A stretch of 64,000 bases of DNA from contig CANLOV010000005.1 of assembly GCA_947492955.1 (NCBI GenBank), positions 186,001 through 250,000 of the forward strand, written 5' to 3'. The notes under the pieces were generated by a model. The model was given only the letters and a program-made list of their open reading frames with translations, made no database searches and was not told where the DNA came from. Source of the stretch: an uncultured Cellulophaga sp. GTDB taxonomy: Bacteria; Bacteroidota; Bacteroidia; Flavobacteriales; Flavobacteriaceae. This document shows, piece after piece, positions 20,101 to 27,887 of the stretch; position 1 is the first letter of the stretch, and each line of letters starts with the position of its first letter. The position numbers were made by a program, and so were the translations under genes.

Positions 20101-21291
20101 GGAAAAATAACAATAAACGTATCTACTTTTAAAAAAGAAACAGAAAATAAAGATTTAGAGTTTTTAAAAATTTTAATTGAAGATAACGGCAAAGGAATAC
20201 CTGCAGAAAATATAGAATTTGTTTTTGATCGTTATTTTCAATTAGGTCAAAAAAATGAGCTTAGGTCCGGTACAGGTGTGGGATTAGCTTTAGCAAAAGA
20301 CATTGTAGACTTACATTATGGAACTATAAAAGTAGAAAGTGTAGAAAGCAAAGGAACAGTCTTTACAATTCTATTACCAATGGGTAAAGAACATTTAAAG
20401 CCAGAAGAGATTACTGAAGAGGCATTTTATGATGAAGACGAACTTTTAGGAAGTTATGAGCCTACACATGTAAAAATTGGCTGGATAAAGGAAGAAGAGG
20501 ATGTTAAAGATGTAGTTTTAGACGAATCATTACCATCTATTTTAATTGTTGAAGATAATATAGAAGTGCGCAATTTTATTGAGAATATCTTTACTAAAGA
20601 TTTTAATGTTTTTGAAGCAAGAAATGGAAAAGAAGGACTCGAGATTGCAAATTCTAAACCAATAGATTTAATAGTTAGTGATATTATGATGCCTATAATG
20701 GATGGTGTTGAGATGTGTAAAGTTTTAAAGTCAGACGTTGTTACAAGTCATATTCCAGTAGTGTTATTAACAGCTAGGACTTCATCTAAAATTCAAAAAA
20801 TAGGGTACGAAACAGGTGCAGATGCCTATGTAACCAAGCCTTTTGATGCTGAGCTGTTAAAGTTACAAGTAAAAAATCTATTAAAATCTAGAGAAAATTT
20901 AGTAATAAAATTTAAGAAGGACATTATTTTAGAACCTAAAGAGCTGCCTACAGAATCAATTGATGAGGTTTTTTTAAAAGATGCCATGGATATTATAGAA
21001 GAGAACATGTCTAATCCAGAATTCAATGTTAATTTTTTTACCAATAAAATGCATATGAGTCAATCTGTTCTTTATAGAAAAATTAAGGTATTAACTGGGC
21101 AGTCAATTTCAGAGTTTATAAGAACAATTAGACTCAAAAGAGCAGGTCAATTGTTGGCTCAAACAGAGATGGCAGTATCCGATGTAGCTTATGATATTGG
21201 GTTCAACGATTTAAAATATTTTAGAAGGTGTTTTAAGCAAATTTTTGAGATGTCTCCTTCAGAATATAGAAAATCTAAAAAGAGAATATAG
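17167..21291 (+). CDS. Hybrid two-component regulator (propeller, kinase, receiver, AraC output)
   Basis: The start is ATG 17167 (MRIKKRILCLVLLMC signal); an upstream GTG at 17146 is less likely. Domain order: about 14 propeller blades (WFGTRYGLNKYDG, WVGTEGGLNKY, WIGTWAGGINY and more), a Y_Y_Y domain (LEGFDNGWKHVGNNKTAAYTN), one membrane segment (about 800-820), HisKA with His853 in NISHDFRTPL, and HATPase (DNGKGIP, GTGVGLALAK). A receiver with Asp1172 (IVSDIMMPIMDG) and a C-terminal AraC-type HTH (SDVAYDIGFNDLKYFRRCFKQ) complete it. This is the classical HTCS design: the propeller senses an oligosaccharide in the periplasm and the AraC domain activates the utilisation locus. It likely controls susCD and the enzymes on both sides. 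Confidence 0.95.
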   Translation: MRIKKRILCLVLLMCTMFLTSQENNKLYNTIKFKHFSTNEGLSQSSVRSILQDNDGFLWFGTRYGLNKYDGNTFKNYTYNSNNPKSLSHNGITSLAKDYAGNVWVGTEGGLNKYNASEDNFIRLKTGIENNSFYDKSIKDIQVQDSVYLWLATDEGLDRLNIETNEIVSYVDNFSNTNSISSNKIFSLLVDAKNNLWISNAEKVDVYNLETNTFSHYNYPFNLSPNKTKNKTTKLLQDKRGTIWLGYDKGLAVFNKASNSFEDFVLDKIVQEPIINEEVRDILEDAKGNLWVGSYVGLFYIDIKNKSVQKYRHSELDVNSLSQNSVYKIIEDSRGDLWIGTWAGGINYLDKSANKFTNLKVGPDKKSLNYKVVSSIVETKDGNLWVGTEGGGVNFYNRKKKQFKYLINDPKNPNSISANNVKTMLNDNGNLWIGTHDGGLNFLSVKGDKFESQKINKILRNSTLVNNRITCLAKDNDNKIWVGTNNQGISFFDKTLGVYKKIEDYKGILGDFIYVILKSKYNNVLYVGSNKGFLGIDLITNEITRIDLDKNLDNFLVNNEVISIYEESSVSLWLGTEGKGLYNYNLDTNKSYRYGTKQGLFNEVVYGILPDDSKNLWLSTNSGLFRFNIEKKEFKNFDKSDGIQGNEFNYGAYLKTRKGELIFGGTDGLTILNPNEISEDRFVPPVKITSLNFWNNPNTNITDNTGQITLQYKQNDFSLDYVALNYSQPEKNEYAYMLEGFDNGWKHVGNNKTAAYTNLNPGDYVFKVKASNSDGIWNENAATVKLKILPPLWRTWWAYVLYFLLSVAIILIIRRYSLIRINDKNQLKQERLAKEKIEKENRFKLQLFTNISHDFRTPLTLIIGPLKRILNTQNIEAPLHNQLSGMYRNASILLQLINQLLDFRKSEAGKLKLDASKANIVPFLENLKLAFEELAIERRITYNFESKEKEINLWFSKIEMKKVILNVLSNAFKFTPPNGKITINVSTFKKETENKDLEFLKILIEDNGKGIPAENIEFVFDRYFQLGQKNELRSGTGVGLALAKDIVDLHYGTIKVESVESKGTVFTILLPMGKEHLKPEEITEEAFYDEDELLGSYEPTHVKIGWIKEEEDVKDVVLDESLPSILIVEDNIEVRNFIENIFTKDFNVFEARNGKEGLEIANSKPIDLIVSDIMMPIMDGVEMCKVLKSDVVTSHIPVVLLTARTSSKIQKIGYETGADAYVTKPFDAELLKLQVKNLLKSRENLVIKFKKDIILEPKELPTESIDEVFLKDAMDIIEENMSNPEFNVNFFTNKMHMSQSVLYRKIKVLTGQSISEFIRTIRLKRAGQLLAQTEMAVSDVAYDIGFNDLKYFRRCFKQIFEMSPSEYRKSKKRI

Positions 21292-21403
21292 TCCTATATT
21301 ATCTTGCTGATTTATGTAAAGAATAGTTGATTCGATTTTTGAATTATCACTAATAATAAGGTTTTTGAGGGAAAAAGAATAATATATACCCTAAAAGCGA
21401 ACT

Positions 21404-21444
21404 TAATCCCCCTTTTTTTTAGATCTAAATACATCCATATTTAC
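21404..21444 (+). promoter_or_regulatory. Candidate regulator/promoter motif upstream of GH88
   Basis: TAATCCCCCTTTTTTTT (21404-21420) and CATATTTAC (21436-21444), about 80-120 bp before the GH88 start. It resembles the blocks at 8902-8929 before susC. The spacing between the blocks differs by 12 bases, so a single rigid operator is not proven. Confidence 0.35.
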
Positions 21445-21521
21445 ATTATTATAAATGTCTTAAATATGAAGCCCTAATACAAGTAGGAGTTTTGTATTAA
21501 AATCTAAAAAATATTAAACGA

Positions 21522-22745
21522 ATGAGTTTTTTAAAAGTTGTGTTTTGTGTTATAATAATATCCTTATTTTATTCTTGTAATGGGGTTAATTCGCAAAAAT
21601 CAAATGTTGCAAAAAATAGTATAATAGAAAATAAAGAAGAGGAGTTAGATAATTATCTTAAAGGAGCAGAAAAACAATTAAAACTTCAACTTACAGAGGC
21701 AGAAAAGCAAAATAAAATTCCCAGAACGGTTAATAAGAATGGAGCAATGCATTGGACTAATCCTAAATTTGACTGGACAGAAGGATTTTACCCAGGAAGC
21801 CTTTGGTATATGTATGAGTATACTGGTGATGAAAAGTGGAAGAATTCGGCAGAAAAATTTCAGTCCTTATTTGAAAATCATAAGTATAAAACAAATAATC
21901 ATGATTTAGGTTTTGTATTTAATTGTTCTTACGGTAATGGTTATCGATTAACAAAGAATGAAGATTTTAAGCAAGTAATGATTACATCGGCAGATTCTTT
22001 ATTAACTCGTTTTAATCCTAATGTTGGATGTATAAAAAGTTGGGATGTAGATTATGGTTGGCAAAAAGAACGTGGTTGGATGTTTCCTGTAATTATAGAT
22101 AATATGATGAATTTAGAATTGTTATTTAAAGTGAGTGAATTTACAGGTGATTCTAAATATAAAAAAGCAGCAATTACACATGCTAATACTACTATTAAGA
22201 ATCATTTTAGAGAAAATGATAGTTCTTTTCATGTAATAGATTACGATCCAGAAACTGGTGAGGTAAGAAGTAAGCAAACAGCTCAAGGATTTGCACATAC
22301 TAGTTCCTGGGCAAGAGGGCAAGCTTGGGGATTATATGGATTTACAGTATGCTACAGGTATACAAAAAATGAAATTTATTTAAAGCAAGCAGAGAAAATT
22401 GCTAATTATATTATAAATTACAAAGGTACACCAGAAGATGGTATTCCGTATTGGGATTACAATGCGCCAAATATACCAAATGAGCCAAGAGATGTTTCTG
22501 CAGCAGCAATTACTGTTTCTGCATTACTAGAATTGGATGGTTATTCTAAAACAACATATAAGTCTAATATAGATAAAATAATAAACTCATTGTCTTCTGA
22601 TTCGTATACAGCTAAAATAGGAGAAAACCATAATTTTATATTAAAGCATAGTGTAGGAAGTATTCCTCATAATAATGAGATTGATGTACCTTTAAATTAT
22701 GCAGATTATTATTATCTAGAAGCATTGCTTAGGTATAAAAAATAA
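21522..22745 (+). CDS. GH88 unsaturated glucuronyl hydrolase (lipoprotein)
   Basis: 407 residues with a lipobox (IISLFYSCNG). The (alpha/alpha)6-barrel signature of GH88 is strong: FDWTEGFYPGSLWYMYE, NNHDLGFVFNCSYGN with Asp128, RGWMFPVIIDNMMNLELLF with Asp193, and HTSSWARGQAWGLYG. By comparison with the characterised Bacillus enzyme, these aspartates match its two catalytic acids. The enzyme removes the 4,5-unsaturated uronic acid that polysaccharide lyases leave on oligosaccharides, so it should act after the PL8 lyase at 30359. The lipoprotein signal suggests a periplasmic or membrane site. The next gene begins 14 bp on, in the same operon. Confidence 0.92.
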   Translation: MSFLKVVFCVIIISLFYSCNGVNSQKSNVAKNSIIENKEEELDNYLKGAEKQLKLQLTEAEKQNKIPRTVNKNGAMHWTNPKFDWTEGFYPGSLWYMYEYTGDEKWKNSAEKFQSLFENHKYKTNNHDLGFVFNCSYGNGYRLTKNEDFKQVMITSADSLLTRFNPNVGCIKSWDVDYGWQKERGWMFPVIIDNMMNLELLFKVSEFTGDSKYKKAAITHANTTIKNHFRENDSSFHVIDYDPETGEVRSKQTAQGFAHTSSWARGQAWGLYGFTVCYRYTKNEIYLKQAEKIANYIINYKGTPEDGIPYWDYNAPNIPNEPRDVSAAAITVSALLELDGYSKTTYKSNIDKIINSLSSDSYTAKIGENHNFILKHSVGSIPHNNEIDVPLNYADYYYLEALLRYKK

Positions 22746-22759
22746 AAGGACTATAATTT

Positions 22760-24316
22760 ATGCTATTAAAATTTAAGGTTTTATTTTTTATTGTATTTAC
22801 GACTGTTAGTTGTAGCTCACAGAAAAGTAGTTTGTGGCAAAATTTTAAGGAAGCTAAAGAAAATAATATAGAACCTATATTGCCAGATTTTTCATATGCA
22901 GGTTATATGCATAGTGAGCAGCAGCTACCTAAAGTTAATTATAAGGTTTTTAATGTTGTTAATTATGGAGCAATCCCAGATGATACTATTTCCGATAAAG
23001 CCGCAATAAATAAAGCTATTGGAGCAGCAAAAGAAAACGGAGAAGGGGTAATTTATTTCCCAAAGGGGAAATATTATATAAATACTAAGGAAGATGATCA
23101 AAGTATTATCTCTATTAGCTCTTCAAAAATTGTTTTTAGAGGTGAAGATAAAAATAATACTACGTTATTTTTCGATAAAGATTTACCACCATCGGACCCA
23201 GAAAAATTTTGGACTTGTCCTTCGGCGATTAAGGTTCAAAGCTTAGATGAGAATGAATATATTACCAAAGTAATCGCTAATACTAATAGGGAAACACATC
23301 GTATTAAAGTAGAGGATGCTTCAAAAATAAAAAAAGGAGATTGGCTAGTAATTCAGGTTCTTAACAACGATAAAGATTTAGTAACATACGATTTAGGTAA
23401 TTTAAAGCCAGATAAAGAGTGGACTTCTATTTTAGAAGAAGGGGTAAAAGTTAACGAGGTTCACCAAGTAGCATCAGTCAAAGGAAATGATGTACAATTA
23501 GTATCACCAATACATTATGCTATTAAAGCAAAGCATAATTGGAAAGTTTATCGTTTTTCACATGTAAATCATGTTGGTTTCGAAAGAATAACTTTTGAAG
23601 GAAACTGGACTAAAAAGTTTATACACCATAGATCAGCTCAGGATGATGGAGGTTGGAGCATTTTAAAAATTTCTAATGCCGTCAATTCATGGGTTAAGAA
23701 TTGTACTTTTAAAAATGTTAATAATGCATTAAGCTTTTCTCATTCCGCTAATGCTACAGCTATAGATGTAACTATAAACGGAAATTTAGGACATAGTGCC
23801 ATTCATTCTTCTCGCTCTACAAATATTTTAATTGCAAATTGTAATGATATTGCAGGGATGCACCATTCATTAGGAGTAGACGGGAACTCATCTGGTACAG
23901 TAATTTGGAGGTCTAAATATGCAGCTCATACAAGTTTTGAATCCCATGCTTCTCAGCCTCGTTGTACTCTTTTGGATAACGTTGAAGGAGGCTTTTTTCA
24001 AGGTAGAGCAGGAGGCGCAAGATTTAATTTGCCAAACCATGGAAAACATCTTGTTTTATGGAATTTTAAGGAAACAGATGGGCCTGAAGAGAATTTTAGA
24101 TTTGTAGCAAATGATACTTGGTACTGGCGAATTGTACCTCCAATAATTGTTGGATTTCATGGAGCTGGCACAACATTCAAAAAAGATGAAGTAGAAGTTT
24201 TGGAGAGTTTAGGTAAGCCTGTAACTCCAGAATCATTATTTGAAAAACAATTAGAGCTTAGGTTGGGAAAGCTACCGCAATGGATAGTAAATATTAAAAA
24301 TAAACCAAAGCTATAA
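22760..24316 (+). CDS. Pectate-lyase-fold (right-handed beta-helix) lipoprotein, DUF4955-like
   Basis: 518 residues with a lipoprotein signal (VFTTVSCSSQ). The start of the mature domain is a Pectate_lyase_3 type opening (VFNVVNYGAIPDDTISDKAAI, then GEGVIYFPKGKYYI). Parallel beta-helix coils follow (VGFERITFEG, SWVKNCTFKNVNNALSFSHS, NILIANCNDIAG). The C-terminal part (RFVANDTWYWRIVPPIIVGFHG) resembles DUF4955 proteins. It could be a lyase, a hydrolase or a sulfated-glycan binding helix; no catalytic residue can be named from sequence alone. It is co-directional and 14 bp after GH88, so it likely acts on the same polymer. The downstream 286 bp (24317-24602) has no convincing gene, only short frames that may be remnants. 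Confidence 0.8.
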   Translation: MLLKFKVLFFIVFTTVSCSSQKSSLWQNFKEAKENNIEPILPDFSYAGYMHSEQQLPKVNYKVFNVVNYGAIPDDTISDKAAINKAIGAAKENGEGVIYFPKGKYYINTKEDDQSIISISSSKIVFRGEDKNNTTLFFDKDLPPSDPEKFWTCPSAIKVQSLDENEYITKVIANTNRETHRIKVEDASKIKKGDWLVIQVLNNDKDLVTYDLGNLKPDKEWTSILEEGVKVNEVHQVASVKGNDVQLVSPIHYAIKAKHNWKVYRFSHVNHVGFERITFEGNWTKKFIHHRSAQDDGGWSILKISNAVNSWVKNCTFKNVNNALSFSHSANATAIDVTINGNLGHSAIHSSRSTNILIANCNDIAGMHHSLGVDGNSSGTVIWRSKYAAHTSFESHASQPRCTLLDNVEGGFFQGRAGGARFNLPNHGKHLVLWNFKETDGPEENFRFVANDTWYWRIVPPIIVGFHGAGTTFKKDEVEVLESLGKPVTPESLFEKQLELRLGKLPQWIVNIKNKPKL

Positions 24317-24602
24317 GATTGCACTTTGTTACTTAGTTTAGTTAATAAGGATAGAATGCCTTTTACTTTAGAGACAGAACTATTTTTAAATTTAGAAAAG
24401 ACTTATTCAATAGCATTTGATTTGGTCATTTTTATTATGATAATATAATTCCAGATTTTACAGAAGCTAAACACCCTAAAACGATTAAAATACGGCGAAT
24501 TTGTATAATCGTTTAAATATTAAAAGGAATAAAGAGCGCTAAAGACGTGTAAATAATTTTAGTAAAAACATCGATAGCTCTAGCGTAAAAAAGAAAACAT
24601 CA

Positions 24603-27600
24603 ATGACAATACAATTAAAAAAACTAATTTTCGTAACACTCGTATTTTTTCAATTAAGTGTAATTGTAGCTCAGAAGAAACCTTACGAGGATCCAGAAAT
24701 TTTTCGTGTGGGTTTAGAACCAAATCATGCAACTATAGTTCCGCATTGGAATGCATTTGATGCTTTAACTGCTAAGTATTTGGAGTCTGACCAAATAAAA
24801 TCTCTCAACGGCGATTGGAAATTTAAGTTTGTAGAAGGCAAAGAAAATATTCCATTAGGATTTGAAAAACCAACCTATGACGTAAGCAGTTGGGACGATA
24901 TAAAAGTGCCTTCCAATTGGGAAAGACAAGGGTTTGGTGTTCCAATTTATGCCAATACCAATATGGATATAGAGCCCGACGATGTGGGGTGCTACCGATT
25001 CAATGTTAACATTCCAAGAACCGATTTAATCAACAAACGCGTCTTCTTGTATTTTACAGGGGTGCGTACGGGAATGCATACCTATGTAAATGGTGAAGAA
25101 ATGGGGTATTCCGAAGGTGTAGCGCTTCCTGTAGAATTTGATATCACCAAACAATTGCAATCTGGGGAGAATACTATTGCTGTAAAAGTGTATCGCAAAG
25201 CGACTAGCGTTATCTTAGAAAATGAAGATTACTGGCGTTTAAGCGGCATTTTTAGAGATGTATATCTCGTATTCCGTTCGCCAACCTATGTAGAAGATTT
25301 TGAAGTAAATGGAGATATGAATGGTAACTGGAAGGTGAAAGCACGTATCATAAATAAACAAGACAATCCGTATCGAGGATTACAACTCACTGCTCGCCTT
25401 TATGATGCCGAAGAAAATGAAATAGCTACACAATCTGTCCCCGTTTCCGACCTTTTGAAAAATGCCTCAGATGAAGTGGAAATGACAACCAAAGTAGCAG
25501 ATGTAAAACTTTGGAGTGCAGAAAAGCCTAATCTATATCGCACAGTTTTAGAGCTTACCCAAAACGGAAATACTCTTGAAGCTATGGCATGTAATACTGG
25601 TTTTAGAACAGTAAAACTTGAAAATGAACTGCTATTGGTAAACGGACAATCGATAAGAATTAAAGGTGTTAATGCTTACGGGTGGGACGGTAAAAATGCA
25701 CAAGCTTCTAGTTATGAGACTTTAGAAAAAGAGGTGATTTTAATGAAGCAAAACAATATTAATGCAGTGCGCGCCTGTTTTTACCCAGCACATCCCTATT
25801 TTTTAGAGTTATGTGATACGTATGGTATTTACGTGATGGACGAAGCAGGAATAGAGACCCATTATCAAGGTGATTATCACAACTTACCTGAATGGAAAGG
25901 AACACATTTAGATAGAGTACAGCGCATGTTAGAGCGCGATAAAAACCATCCTTCAGTCATTATTTGGTCCTGTGGGAATGAGACTTTGGTGGGTGACAAT
26001 ACCGAAGCGACATATCACTGGTTAAAACAACGTGACCCTTCGCGATTGGTTTACAATGATGCAGAGGACAAGACACATCAATTAGAAGTTTCCTCAGATA
26101 TTTTAGGACATGGCTATGTGAACTACGAAAAATTAATGCGTCATTTTGGTGCCAAAGGTAAGTCGGTTATTGTTAAAGAATATGCCCATTCAATGGGGAA
26201 CGCAACGGGGCAGTTGGACCAGTTATGGGATATTATGCGTGACCCAAAGTATAAGAAATTACAAGGTGGTTTTATATGGGATTTTGTTGACCAAGGATGG
26301 GAAATGGAAAAAGATGGCAAAACGTTTTATGATTACGGAAAGCTATCAGGAAAAACCATGCAGGAGCATTTTTGCATCAATGGAATTGTTCAACCCGATA
26401 GAAAACCAACACCAAAACTCATTCAAGTTAAAAAAGTATATGCCGATATAAAATTTGAAGCTTTAAATACAGAAAACCTCAAATTTAAGGTCACCAACTA
26501 TTCGTATTTCACGAATCTTGATGCCTATAATTTTAAATGGGAATTGTTGGTAGATGGTAAAAAAACATCAGAAGGCAATTTTGATGTTTCGCTGGTGCCA
26601 CAAAGTGACAAAGAAATCACCTTAAACATTCCAGCAAGTGCATTGCAAGCCAAAGGCGAGAAGTTAATCAATTTTAGAGCCTTTACAAAAGAAACGCAAT
26701 TGGGCATTCCAGCGAACCATGAAATAGCTTGGGAGCAAATTCCGCTATCCGCATTCAAGTCTGAAAAAGCGGCACTAACAAATAAAATCAAGGTTTCAGA
26801 AAAAGGTGAAATAGTGGTAGTCAAAAACAAAAAATCTACTTTCACCTTTAACAAAAAAACAGGAGAATTGACTTCTTGGATAGCAAATGGTACTGAAGTA
26901 TTGGCAGAAGCACCAATAATCAATACATGGCGTTCTGTGACCGATAACGATATTTCTGGATGGGGTGGTAGTTATGTAGAATATTTTGATAAATGGAACA
27001 AAGCAGGTTTAAATGCTACTACCAATACACTCAAAGAAATCAACGTTGATAAAAATACTATTGTTGTAAAAAGTGAACTGACTGCAAAATCAAAAGCACT
27101 TTTTGAATTGGAAATCACCTATGAATTCACAGCCAATTCTGGTTTAAAAATTTCAACTAAAGCAATTCCAACAAAACGATTATTATCATTTAACATGACA
27201 GACATTCCTCGTTTTGGATGGGATGTAACACTTACCAATCCTTATAATAATGTAACATGGTATGGCCGTGGACCACATGAAAATTACATAGATAGAAACT
27301 CTTCTACTTTGGTCGCTGAATACAATGCAACTATAGATGAGTTGCATACTCCATACATTTTTCCACAGGCTAATGGTAACCATACCGATACGCGTTGGAT
27401 GGAAACAAGAACCAATAAGGGGAATGGCTTACGCTTTACTTTGGAAAAAGAGAAGAATGAGTTATACAATTTTACAGCAAGTCCATATTCAGAAACCGAT
27501 TTAGACAATGCCGAACATACTATTGACCTTAAAAAGGACGGAAACGTTCATTTACATATAGATTATAAACACAGTGGAGTAGGAAACATGCCAAGACATA

Positions 27601-27668
27601 AAAGACCAGAGCATGTAGTGCCGGTCGAAGAAATGGAATTTTCACTAATAATAGACCTAGTAAAATAG
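24603..27668 (+). CDS. GH2 beta-galactosidase-like glycoside hydrolase (LacZ type)
   Basis: 1021 residues, signal peptide (KLIFVTLVFFQLSVIVAQ). Full LacZ order: sugar-binding jelly roll (WKFKFVEGKENIP, VPSNWERQGFGVPIY), immunoglobulin-like domains, TIM barrel, then the Bgal small chain (WYGRGPHENYIDRN). Acid/base Glu460 lies in IIWSCGNET and nucleophile Glu526 in VIVKEYAHSMGN. GH2 enzymes of this size remove terminal beta-linked galactose or, in some loci, beta-glucuronic acid. The exact sugar is not fixed by these motifs. Hand counts of single 60-base lines gave 43% (25021), 43% (25441) and 47% (26161) G+C, against 22-23% at 18061 and 20101. This composition suggests a different origin from the upstream regulator. 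Confidence 0.92.
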   Translation: MTIQLKKLIFVTLVFFQLSVIVAQKKPYEDPEIFRVGLEPNHATIVPHWNAFDALTAKYLESDQIKSLNGDWKFKFVEGKENIPLGFEKPTYDVSSWDDIKVPSNWERQGFGVPIYANTNMDIEPDDVGCYRFNVNIPRTDLINKRVFLYFTGVRTGMHTYVNGEEMGYSEGVALPVEFDITKQLQSGENTIAVKVYRKATSVILENEDYWRLSGIFRDVYLVFRSPTYVEDFEVNGDMNGNWKVKARIINKQDNPYRGLQLTARLYDAEENEIATQSVPVSDLLKNASDEVEMTTKVADVKLWSAEKPNLYRTVLELTQNGNTLEAMACNTGFRTVKLENELLLVNGQSIRIKGVNAYGWDGKNAQASSYETLEKEVILMKQNNINAVRACFYPAHPYFLELCDTYGIYVMDEAGIETHYQGDYHNLPEWKGTHLDRVQRMLERDKNHPSVIIWSCGNETLVGDNTEATYHWLKQRDPSRLVYNDAEDKTHQLEVSSDILGHGYVNYEKLMRHFGAKGKSVIVKEYAHSMGNATGQLDQLWDIMRDPKYKKLQGGFIWDFVDQGWEMEKDGKTFYDYGKLSGKTMQEHFCINGIVQPDRKPTPKLIQVKKVYADIKFEALNTENLKFKVTNYSYFTNLDAYNFKWELLVDGKKTSEGNFDVSLVPQSDKEITLNIPASALQAKGEKLINFRAFTKETQLGIPANHEIAWEQIPLSAFKSEKAALTNKIKVSEKGEIVVVKNKKSTFTFNKKTGELTSWIANGTEVLAEAPIINTWRSVTDNDISGWGGSYVEYFDKWNKAGLNATTNTLKEINVDKNTIVVKSELTAKSKALFELEITYEFTANSGLKISTKAIPTKRLLSFNMTDIPRFGWDVTLTNPYNNVTWYGRGPHENYIDRNSSTLVAEYNATIDELHTPYIFPQANGNHTDTRWMETRTNKGNGLRFTLEKEKNELYNFTASPYSETDLDNAEHTIDLKKDGNVHLHIDYKHSGVGNMPRHKRPEHVVPVEEMEFSLIIDLVK

Positions 27669-27679
27669 TCGCTAAAGAA

Positions 27680-27883
27680 ATGATAAAACGTTCAAAAGGA
27701 CAACAAAAACTAGTGCTTCATGCTAAACTGGGTCATCTGGATTTTAAAGACTTTGGAAAATTAGATACTAGATATTTAAGTTCTGAAACAGCGGGTGGAT
27801 TTACAGGGGTATATATTGGATTGTTTGCTGAATCTGATAAAGGCGCTTATACAGATTTTGACTGGGTAGAAAAAAAATGGTAA
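27680..27883 (+). pseudogene. Remnant of a GH43 beta-xylosidase-type C-terminal domain
   Basis: A 67-residue frame contains LDTRYLSSETAGGFTGVYIG and ends in FDWVEKKW. This is the last segment of the concanavalin-like C-terminal domain of GH43 glycoside hydrolases, which typically ends in ..GGFTGVYIGLYA...A.FDWFEY. No five-bladed propeller or signal peptide precedes it; the coding space upstream is occupied by the GH2 gene in another frame. It is therefore read as the scar of a deleted GH43 gene, not a functional enzyme. It lies 11 bp after GH2 and 4 bp before GH95. Confidence 0.75.
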
Positions 27884-27887
27884 CTCA

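Noticed and set aside
24356-24450. A small gene between the beta-helix protein and GH2
   Set aside because: Short frames only, no signal, motif or neighbour support; may be a remnant but cannot be assigned.
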